Source of the DNA: Beroe ovata
Taxonomy: Eukaryota > Ctenophora > Nuda > Beroida > Beroidae
Length of the DNA: 64,000 nucleotides
NCBI GenBank assembly: GCA_946803715.1
Contig: CAMPET010000173.1
Span: 76,548 to 140,547, forward strand
Reading direction: 5' to 3'
Below, piece after piece: positions 20,900 through 32,800 of this stretch (positions are counted from its first letter, which is position 1; each line of letters begins with the position of its first letter). The notes below the pieces were generated by a model. It searched no databases, was not told where the DNA came from, and saw only the letters and a program-made list of their open reading frames with translations. The translations under genes were made by a program, and so were the position numbers.

Positions 20900-23800
20900 G
20901 TACTGGAGCTGGTTTTCAGGAGGGGACCCCCTGCTCGGAGGAAGAACTTGCTGAGAATAACCTGGAGATCACGACCATTTTCCTGGGCCAGGATATGGCA
21001 TATCTGGTTGTAGCACTTGGCCAGCAAGACCAGAAACTGAAAAAGGGGGGGGGGTTGATTCAACCGGTTGAATCTTATCGTTATTGATCACTGTGAACCC
21101 GAGTATAATTGATCATTGATGATATGTTGGTGATGGAATGACCCCCTAACCAATATTTCATTACGTCCACATTTCGTTAAGTCATACATCACTCACCCGA
21201 TCATCATCGAGAAGCATCATCTTCTTCAACATGAGAATAACAATTTTCCCCCAACTAACCCTAGACTCATCCTCCTCGAGCATTATGTAGTACTCGAACG
21301 ACTCCACGGTCAACCTGATGGATTTAGCGCATAACGCTTGAATTCATGGTCACACAGACCACTATTATTGAAGAGCTAAACGCATGAATGTAAGAGAATC
21401 AACCCCTCATGGGAAAAGATATTTTGCTTTGTTCATGGTATGGTCATGTGTGATCATTGCTGTACAGCACATTTCGGTTCCGTTTGGCTTCACCATACAA
21501 CCAGTTTTCTGTTATGGTATTGCTAGTGTTTCGGCATTGTATATACGGCATTGATGATATACAGCGTTCGCCTATCAAGTAACAACCAATTAGTGCTGTT
21601 ATTGATTTAGTACACAGAGATAATCATGAAGTAACAATCACACGGATTGTTGCTCGCTGTTTCTATAATCGAATGTTGCTTAAATTATCTTGCTTTAGGT
21701 ATTATGATTTCTCCTCTGCATTTTATATCAGCTTCATCCCAGGCTTGATGATCACCATAATTAACAATTATAGGGTAGTGCATTAATAGTCATGAACTTC
21801 GGGAATCACTGTTAATGACCTAGTAAGAAGACTGCTCCATCCGCTACGATTGCCTGAATATTCATGAAGGAGTATGCTCATTAGTAGTGAAAGTGGCACC
21901 TTTAAATATTGTCCCGTGATTTTAGCAATAATTTCAACAGTCGAGTTGTCGCTGTGATTCCATTATGCTTCCCATCCATAATTATTGCTTGTCGTGAAGT
22001 TTCATAGTTGACAAATAAAAACATGGTCGAGAGAATATAGTATGTCCCATTTTCTACGAAAGCCAAACGTCAAATCATGAATTTTAAATGACAAGAGCAA
22101 CTATGAAATGAATTTGATGAAACCGCGTATTATAGTGGAGGTAATATTCCCTGAAGTGCATGCGAATCATGAACAGCGCCGAGCTATATTGAGTTTCTAG
22201 CTATAATATTCCCCAATTATCATACGGTGAAAATCTCAATGATGCGCTAACCTGTGGAGATAAATCTCTGTTCTGGTCCAATCGTCAACCCTTGTAAGGT
22301 CACTGTAAATCTTGTAGAGCATTCGCAGTGAACAGAGCAGGCTGGCGATCTCTTGTCTTTGGAGATCAGGCAGTGTTTTACCCTTGAATCCTGGAGATAA
22401 GGGGGATTTCAAATTTACAATTATATCGATAGGGGGAATTGAAATTCAAATTAATACCGATATGTGACATTATTTTGACGTGTTGAGGCTCTCGACAATT
22501 CTGTTCTAACAAATATAAACCGTGTTCAGAAGGAATAAAATGGCAGAAGAAGATTCAGATTCAGCCGCCAGAGAACGTAATGTGGCCGAGATGATGGGTC
22601 TGGGTATTCAGTACTTGAAGTACACATTCCGAGAACAAGACGTGCCCTGGGGTGTCACCATGACGACACTCTTCATAACCATGGCTCTCTTTTGTTTCCT
22701 TGGGAACAGCCTCGTCTTTACTTTCAACAGGAGGAAAGCAAAGGAAACAGTGCCTCTCATGTACACACTCCTCTCCTTCACAGACGTAATGGTCGGGATT
22801 GGAGCTGTTCTGTGCGCGATATGCCTCATTTTATACCTAACAATGGACATGCAGGACATAGAAATGAGTTATGTCCATCCTGCTGTCCCCGGGTTTTGCT
22901 ACATGTCCTATTTTCTGTTCAGCATCTCAGTACGGATGTCGATATTCATGAACATTCTGATTTCGGTGACGAGAACGATTATGATCAGAGATCCGTTTCG
23001 GAAGGTTGAGAAGTTTAGGATTTGCATCGTGACAGCAATCTACTTCGTTTCCTGGTTTTGTATTACTATTTTCGAGACGACTAAGATCGAAAAGGTGCAC
23101 ATTGAGGAGCATTGGAACACGTACTATGCTGACGAAAGTGTTCTGAGCGCCGAAGATAAAATGAACCGCAAACAAACCCTATACTTTTGGTACTACATCT
23201 TTGTATCAATCGACGGCTTCCACGTTTCAGAGACAATCATGAACGGTTTACCGCTTTCACTGAAGGAATTCGAAGAGGGAAGTCAGAATATCGGCGTCAG
23301 GTTTATACTCAGTAGAGAGGGTGCCCCGGTAATCACCTTTTTCTTCTTCGTCTACTCTCTGCCCGTTATCATAGCCGTGATCTGCCTGGTGATCCAAGCC
23401 GCCCTTCTGAAAAAACCATCGGACAAGAAAGCAGTCGGCATGAGGAATGTCTCAAATCACAACGAACATGTGACCATGACCATCATACTGCTGACCCTTC
23501 TCTTCGTTGTGTGTAATGGTATAACCCTGGCTTATTGCGGGACTCAGGCCTCGATACGGGATTTCCATGAGACGCAGAGTGTACCGAGTGACGATGCTAC
23601 AATCATGTCTTTCTACCGGGTTATGGTCGTCTTCCAGAACTTCATGCCGCTCCTCAACTCAACGTTCAGTCCGGTGATCTTGATATACCGGAGCGGGGCA
23701 CTCCGACAGTACGCGATGGATCACGTGATCGTGAAGCTGTCGCGGTGGGCAACGCGGTTTACGGATGGAAGGGAAACAGTTGTTCATGAGCAATGATATC

Positions 23801-26800
23801 ATCCTCCAAACAATGCCCAGCTACAGCGTCTGTGATCAAGAAAATCGGTTCTATCATTTATTCTTTACTTATATCATAAGCAGCAACTCGTGTGTGACAA
23901 CTTACATTAATAACCATCGTTTAGTATCATGGAGACCATTAACGTTTCGAAACACATGAGTCCATTTCAACGATCACACACAAAAATTTCTGTCTTGAAC
24001 ATCTTGATCTAGGCGCGTTATGAAGAATTATCGCTATGTGCTACTGCTACCTGTCGTTGATATCTCATTCTCACTGTGGTGAGTACGGTAAATCTCATGA
24101 GATTTCTGGCATTGATTCGACCCCATTTCACGGGAATATATGACACAGCGAATGGAGACCATTTATAATGTCTTGTAAGCAGTGGATGGGATGTCAGTAT
24201 ATTCACTTATATTGGATGTGATCCCAGTATATAATGGTCGTGACCCACTTTCCGACTCGGCCACTCTCTAGTGAGCATTTCTTACGCCTCCCACGGCGTT
24301 TCGTGAAGGAGGCCAAGCTGCTGACCCTGGCTTTATAAAATGTACATAGTAACGTAGAAGAGAGAGAGCACGCGAGTGCTTTATAATCAAAGGATGCAAC
24401 CATTTGTCGTATATGCTTTACGTACCTTATCAGAAATTAATCAAAGTAGATTCTAATATCGCAGTAATGAGATCCTGTAGTTTCACACGGCAACATAAAG
24501 TGCGTCTGCACGCATCTCTATTTTCTTTCTACTCGACGACTATATACGCGTGAGACTTCAATAAATTCTTAGGATCCATAGTTCAATAGTTATGGCATGA
24601 ACAGCTAGTTTCAATTACATATTAACTTACCACGATATCTTTAGCTCGGTTCACCTACTCAGATGAACCTTGAACCATTTTGCGTTATTACTTCTTGCTT
24701 AGTTTTACCGACCCATCATGAAGTATTAAGCATGGAGATTACTCCTTCATAAATTTGACACCTGCAATGACCTGGTAAATATATTATGCCCATGGTTTTG
24801 GTAGTCACTAAACTTTGAATTTTCTTCATGACTGCAAAATGTGAGACAATCTCGCAACATTGTCATATAGAAGGATCACAGGTCCGTGAAATCCGTCATA
24901 TCATAGCTCTCGCGTGAGATATATATCCTCGCCTTCCCCATTATAAAGATAATCCATTTCCCAGTATCATATGATTGAGTTGAATCCACTTCAGTATATA
25001 TACAGGGTGTGTCAAAAAAGTGGACAACAGCTGTTGTAGATATCAACATCAGTGTGCTCTACAAAAACCTGCATATCTCCGACGTTTTTTGGAATAACTT
25101 GATGAATTTTTCAGGATTTGTTCTGGAATAGTTGAGGATTGTTATGTTGAAGTCTGCATTCATGTTTGACGCTCAGATCGTGCGTTGTCGATGAATGAAG
25201 TTGACAAAAGTAGTTCTCTGGTTTTTGCCAATATCTCAGTCAATTTTTGAGGTAGATACTTGAAATTTTTTGAGCAAGTAGGTGCAAGTGATGTCTTTCT
25301 ACGCTGAAAATTTCTCTGTTAATCTCCAAACACGACCGGAATTATAGACAGCATTAGAAATGAAGGAAAACTTAAAAGTAAGTTTTTTGCTGATTTCTCG
25401 GGAAGTTTTTGTGCTGGGGACACGAAAATTTGGTGAGGAAAACTTATTGCCAATATCTACCACACTTCCAAATTTCATCGGGAAACTCCGAACAGAAGCT
25501 GAGATATGGACGTTTACTTTTGTCCACTTTTTATGACACACCCTGTATATGCCATTTAGACTGCGTCCAGCTGGAATTATATATGCTCTGCCGATTTTCG
25601 GTCGATATAATTAGCCCCATTATAATAATCCATTACCAAGTCTCGTACAGGAATGACATACTATACCCACTATGCGCTATGAAGTAGCTCGTGTGTTTCC
25701 GCTATTCTTCCAGTATATAATAGTCCAAATACCATGCATTATCACTTATCACTTTATCACTTTACTAGGTAGAGTAGATACTTCATCTAAGAATGTTTAT
25801 TCATTCCAATTAATCCACTAATATTATTGCTAATCACCCCCTGTGCATGTAGGAAGCATATCAATAGCGATCACAGATATAATCATGGAGCACTCTACTG
25901 TTCTCTCCAGAATGGATGACGTGAGGGCTGACTTGGCGAGTGCCGAACAGCACACGTCTCCCCAATCACACGTGACCGATCGATTCGAGGGATTGCATGC
26001 GGAGTTTATGGAGTTTTACGCTTTCTACCTCAAATATTCGTACCGGAGCGAAGATGTGCCGTGGGGAGTTCTCATGATCGTTCTGTTCATTTTCATGATC
26101 TCCCTCTGTGTCCTGATGAACACGCTCGTCTTTACATTCTACAAGACGAAGGCAAACGAAATAGTGGCTTTCGTCTACACGATCCTTTCCTTCTCCGATA
26201 TTCTGGTGGCATTTGGCGGCTGTTTCACTGCCACCACTCTCGTCATCTACCTCTCCATGAATCTGAGAACTGCCCGGATGAGTTATGTTAACAAGGCCCT
26301 TGAGATGATGTGCTACGCCACATTCTTCCTGTCCGCCATTACCATTAGAATGTCTATCCTCCTCAGCACGATACTTACCCTGGTCAGAACCATCATGATC
26401 TGCAACCCGTTCACGGCGTTCAAGAAAGAGGCTATATACGTGCTGATCTTGGTGGTGGCTGCTATCTGGGTGTTCCTCATCTCGGGCGAGATTTACGTCA
26501 CCCATGAGATTATTGAGGCAGAGTGGGCCAAGTTTCTCCAGAATTTACCTAATTTCGACGAGGAAGACATGAAAAATCGTAAGCAGATCCTGTACATGTG
26601 GTATTTCATTTTCACCTCCCTCGCGGGTAACTACCATTTCATCCACTTTCTTGGGGATACCCTGCCCTACTCAGTCGGTCTCCATGGCGACTCAGTTCCC
26701 AATAGCTACCATATAGAGGAACTAGCGGAGAAAGTGTGTGGGTATGTCATGTTCTCCATCACATTCATCATCCCCTCCATCATTGCGATCGTTTGTCTGA

Positions 26801-29800
26801 TAATCCAAGCGTTTGCCCTCCACAAATCGGCAATATCTGGTGTCAATAACCGTAACAAGGATGTAACCCACACCATCATCCTCCTCACGGTTGTGTTTCT
26901 CCTCTGTAACTCTGCCACCGTGATTTTCTGCAGCTTGGCCGCGTACACCTCCATTTTTGCACTTGAAGATGAAGCGGTAAAGGACGACCGGGAGATTATG
27001 ACGTTTTACCGGCTCACATTCGTCTTCCAGCAGCTTCTTCCCCTCGTCAACTCCACCCTCAGTCCTCTCATCCTGATTTGTAGAGGAGAAGCTCTCAAGA
27101 CGTTTGTAAAGGAGGTGGCTCGGGAAGTAAGGGGAATCCCTCCATCTGCTACAGTTGCTGGATCGGCTAGCAACTTCATGGAGGCTAAAATGTGAAGCAC
27201 GATTTCATGGTGGCTGAAATGACCTCGTACATGGATTGATGTTTGTATGATATGGTGGATGCCAGGAGGGGTGGAAGAGAGCGGTCATACCAAGAGGGTG
27301 GGGAGAAAGATGATAAGAAACAGGAGAAAGATAGGGGAGAAGACAAAAATAACTGACTGATCCTTAAAAACTCACCATACTTCCACAAGATTTTCCGCTG
27401 ATCGATGTCCATGTTGAAGCCCTTGGCAAACTTGTGGGACTCAAAGAGACACTCCACAATTCGGAAGAGTTGGGGTGTGGTCAGCAAACTGAACATTCCT
27501 TCGGGTTGCGGCGAATCAGGACCAGAACTCAACATAGAATACTGCGGAGGATTATATAGTTACTATAGTTGCCATGGTTTATAAAGTTACTATGATTATT
27601 GGTAACTATCATTTTATGGTATTTTGGTATTTTCGTGTTGTTGTCATATCGCATATCCATTGTCCTATGTTTTGTGCTGGATATAGTGTGTGACGCTATG
27701 ATGTTCGACAGAAAATTGTGCAGTATTTTATATTGCTTTGGCCTACGTTGCTTCTCAGTACTCATATACTGTTGCAGGTTGCTGTACAAATTTCACATCT
27801 CACCTTCAAAGTATCTAAAAGCTGTATCTAAAAGCTGTATCTAAAAGCGGTATCAGTATGACTTTGCAATGGGAATTAAACGTGTGAAAACGTCAGCCGT
27901 CAGGTTACTCAGGGTACCATATACAATAGTTAGAGACGCCTAAAGTGGGTTCTAACCGTGTCTATTAGAGCGTCCTCTTTAGCACTGTTGGCCGGGAAGA
28001 ATATGATGTTGTCTATGGTCTGGACTATCTCCGTTTGGACCACACATCCGATATCGAGGTGTTGGAACAGATGCCGATCTGATCGGCTCACGGCAAGTTG
28101 CGTGTTGTCCGGTTCCATACTTGTGTCACTGTGCAGTGATGCCTGGAGATGACGCGTCAATTACGTGTGATCAGAGGGAGATGTATCATGGGATTTGGAT
28201 AACTGGATAGTTGCGAAAATATGGCAATTGAGTATATTCAGTTCAACCTGGTCAAATGAAGCTGCATCTAATGAGGGCTTCCAGTTTCGGAGATCGGCTG
28301 GCAGTGTTTGGGCGTACACGTCGGTGATCGTATCCACGATCCGGTCCCAGTCCGCTTCCTTGAAACACCGCCCAGCACCCATTACCAGATTCTCGAGACA
28401 GTTCATGCCCGACTTGGCGAGTTGTTCGTTGTCTAGAAGGGGGGAGGGAAGGATGAAGGAAGAAGGGGAGAGAGACGGGGAGGGGAGGGGTGGATGGAGA
28501 AGGGGGGCTGAATAAAGGGAGCAGTGGAAATGGAAGGGGAGAAGGGGAGGAAGGGAGGGGTGGGTGAGCGAAACTGGGCTGGACAAGGGGAGAAAATGAT
28601 CAACACTTCCTGATAGCAGTATTATACCTTGTTTGACACACCACTGAATTAGATTCAGAAGTTCAGGTAGAAGCTCAGACAGGATTGAAAAGTGTTGAGT
28701 AAAAACATCCACAACCGCATACAGCGCGTGATTGCACGTGGTCGTCATCCATTCGCGGCGCTGTACACGATATTGCTGCGGAGGGAGGGAGATTACATGT
28801 TGCTATGGCAACAGTGGCTGTTGCTATGGAGAAGAGGGGAGTTGCTGCAGCAACATTTCCTACCTCTGGTGAGAGCTCATTGTTCTTCATGTTGTCGAAT
28901 ATCCGGAACACAATGTTGAACAGATCTCGCCACCAAGATACCTTGTAATCCTTGCCATGGTGCTTCATGATTTCGAACATTACTGTCAACGCTCTGCGGT
29001 CACAGAGGGAACTATATACCTTCGTCGTCCCACAACACTTCGAAACTTACTTAATTGCAATCAGAATACTTGATTATTTCACAACAGAATTTCCATCGCC
29101 TAGCAAACTGCAATTCTTCTCGCCCACGCTTACCTCGTCCGAACATCCAATTTGCATCTGTTAATGATACAGCTCAGCTCAAACAGGACTGGGAACCATC
29201 CCTTTACCCAGACATTCTCATGATTCTCTTCGTCACCGGCAAATTGCTGCAAATTCACAAATTGCACTTTAATACCTGTCCACATCGACCTTTTAGCAGA
29301 ATGGATTCAGTAGATTGCACACGCACAAAAACATACGTTGATCATTAGAACTTTTGAACATTCGAACTTTGAGATGTCGCTATATAAGAGTGGTACCGTG
29401 GAGTATAATTACGTAGCCGGAGAGATTGCAAAACGCAAGTTTACGAAAAACAACAAAACAACTTTGCATTATTTCACCACATTTTACAATTGATCAGCTC
29501 GAGTTCTCCACTGAGACACAGCTGGTCTTACCTCTGGATTATCGGCAACATAGTTCGCGCACCGGCGTATGTAACGAATTGCTTCCATGCTTGTGTCGGG
29601 GAATGCTGCGTTACACGCGAATTCCGAGAGGCACTTCACAGCATCTTGGAAAGAGTCTCCAATCACCTGTAGGGGTGTTAACTGGTGTCCTCTTGTGTTA
29701 CAGGGGTGTCAAGGTGTTACAGGTGAGTCAACTATAGTGTTACGGAGGGACAGACGGCTGGTGTCAATATAAATGAGTGTCAAAATTAAAAGTGAAAAGG

Positions 29801-32800
29801 GATTGTTGTTGTTGGTTGGAGCAAATACTGCTAGTTAATCCCCTTTTGGAATGCTCTGTCGACATGTGAGAAGGTAAACTTGAGAATATCCGATTATCCG
29901 ACCTTCAAGTTGCGTCATAATCTGAATCATGCGAATCCGCGCGGCGCGCATATCACCATGGCAACAGAATAAAAAGCATCCTCACCCCAAAGTACTGCTC
30001 GAATATGCTGGCGGTTGTCTGGAATGCCAGCTCCACAATCGCTTGGTCCCGGTCCGACGCTGCCATGTGGAACACACTGAATATATTGTTCCAGCCGGAG
30101 CGAATATTCTGTGCTTGACTATTAACCTGAGGGAGGAATAAGTTGTTTCAAAACCGTGATGAAACCCAGAACAACAGCTCCAATTTCAATTCCAATTTCA
30201 TGTTTTACGTCACCAAATGACGAATAGTGAATACGATACATATGCTTTATGATGATTTTAATATCCCTGTGAGTGACCAACCCCTCCGTCTCATCTCCCC
30301 ACTCACTCCCCAGTCCCCACTCACTCCCCAGTCCCCACTCACTCCCCGGACCCCACTCACTCCCCGACCCCGACATACCGGACCCCCGGCCCCTACATAC
30401 CCCTGGCCCCCACATCCCACTTACCAAGTGTGCCACACACCTCACTACCATATCACGGATAACATCGTTTTCATTGTTCTTCATGATGTGCTCGAATGGA
30501 CGCAGGAAGTCCTTCTGGAATCTGTAGTTCGGTAACTCTCCCTGAAAAGTGATCAGTCAAAGAAGAATACCTACATTCTTACATACATGGAAATAGAGAT
30601 CTGGGTAGTGGGTATGCTTCCTGGACTAAGGAGACTGAGATGACCGAAGAAATCCGTAGAATTTTTTTTCTAGGACATCCTGTTAACCTTGCACAACCTT
30701 TCAGTTAGTTAATCGATCCTTTTGACATTTCGATCCATTTTCGATCCGTTTGACATTTCAGTATATGATTAATTATGAATCTCATAGCTCATATACAACT
30801 CTTTCACATGCCAAATCAAGTCAGGTAGTGGCTGAAATGATTGTCATACTATGACATTCTCTTACGAGTAAAATTCATAAGAGAGGACAGAGGTAGATGC
30901 TAAGAATTAAGATGCCTCTCGCGGATACATAATTTCGATGCAAAAATAGCATGAAATCGAATCCTTGCGGTTCCATAAAGCCCAGGCGGTTGCCACAGAA
31001 GTTGGAGACGGTCTTGATACAGATTGTATCAGTGGAATTTTCTTATAATGGGGATCTAAATAAAACTCATGTCGTCCACACGGAATTCAGTTCTATTCAA
31101 AATCATACAATTTCAACTTTCATCCCAATATGAATGACAAAACTCAAAATTCACGAGCTCACGATCAACATCAGCATCAGTTCGTGTCTAATCGTAGCAC
31201 ATGTGCTTGTGCTTGCAGCAGTTGCAGTCACTGCAAAGGACAAGCCCAGCCTTAGCATCACACTTGCCTTCATCGTCCGTTTCCTCTTCGCAGGGAGCGC
31301 GGTATGTAACCGTATTCTTTCCACCAGTGTCATCGTGAAGAGTAATGTAGAAACACTTGTTGATCTTCGCAACGATGCAATGGTCCATGGGAATCTGCTT
31401 CGACTCGCAGAACGCTTCAGCCTGGGATTTGGTTCGTTTACACGACGAGAGAGTCGATTTGAAGGAGCACATTCCGACTTTATCCTCTCCGTCACCAGTT
31501 GGAGTTTCCTCATCGCCACCGTCATCGCCACCGTCATCACCACCGTCATCCCCTCCATCATTCCCACCGTCATTAATGTCGGGTTTCGTACAGGTGTCAT
31601 CTCGGCACTGGACATTAGGGATGTGCGAGTAGGTCGAGATCTCGCAGATGTTTTTGATCTTCCGGCTCATCTTGATGTATCCCTTCATCCCCCAGGATGT
31701 ACCCCAACTGTTCCTCACGTTCCAGAATTCGGGCCCGTATCCGACGACAGCCACGGCGTGGTTCGCATTCGAGCACCTCCTCTCGTTGTAGATCCCCTTC
31801 TTGTAACCGAAGAAGGAGTTTACCACTCCGATACCCACTGATACGATGTGCTGGTTTGCGTACTCTAACAGCTGTGCATCACCCTTGATGTTGATATTCC
31901 CTACCACCTTCGTGTTGGTCTCAGTGAGTGCGTTAGCTTTTCCCCCTGCATGGCATCGTCGTGAATCTCGTTCAGTGTAGGGGTACGCTGAGGTGGGGGC
32001 GATCCTGTCGTATTTCTTGGAATAGGTGTAGCAGTCCTCCATCCATCCGCCATCACAGCCATCGTCACGGACGCTGCACTCCATGTACTCTTGCTCGGAG
32101 AGACTGACCTGCTCAGTCCCTGTCTGGAAGTAGATCTCTCCCTCTAGAGCTGCCGTGGCGGCGAACGTCCAGCACGATCCGCAGTTTCCCTGGTCCTTGA
32201 TGGGTCCGATCTTTCGGCTAAAGTCCCGAGAAGTGGCGATTTCGATGTCATGATCGTGAGAGCGAGTATCGTAGTCAACGGCATCGTCGTTGGGAGTCAG
32301 GTGTCCAGTGGCGTTAAGACCAAGATGGGCTTTCTTCTCGCTATCAGTGAGAATGGAGAGGAAATTGTTCTCCGCGAGGAAGGAATACTCTTCATCCGAG
32401 TTGATAGCATCCGTCATCTTGGCAAAGTTGACGAAGGACTTGTACCTCTGTTTATGAACGGCAGGAGCCTCGGTCTTCAGGAGTCCGTCTTTAACCCTGA
32501 ACTTGTCGTATGCTTCGTTGAACATGTCANACCTACCGTGATCCAAAAGTTCCGGGTCAATTGCGATCATAACGCGACTCCTGCGTCAATATTACAGCTT
32601 CGATCTAACTTTCTAACGCTGGAAAGTGACATACCTTGTTAAAATGATCTCCAATGACATGCCAAATCTTGCTCCACTCGATCCTGATCCGCCCCATGTT
32701 GTAGTAGCTGATCTCAACTATTTTCTGTAGCGAGAACATGCGCGGCGTCACCGGGTTCGTCAGTTCCTCGCAGCTTATTTTGCACAGTGCGTCCGTGAAG

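Noticed and set aside
25966-26505. 179-residue antisense frame opposite GPCR 2
   Set aside because: His/Asp/Glu-rich complement of a membrane-helix coding region; a shadow frame.
32531-32570. N-terminal residues [13 protein letters not shown] of the protease frame
   Set aside because: They come from the inverted-repeat end of the wrongly joined contig, not from the protease gene.
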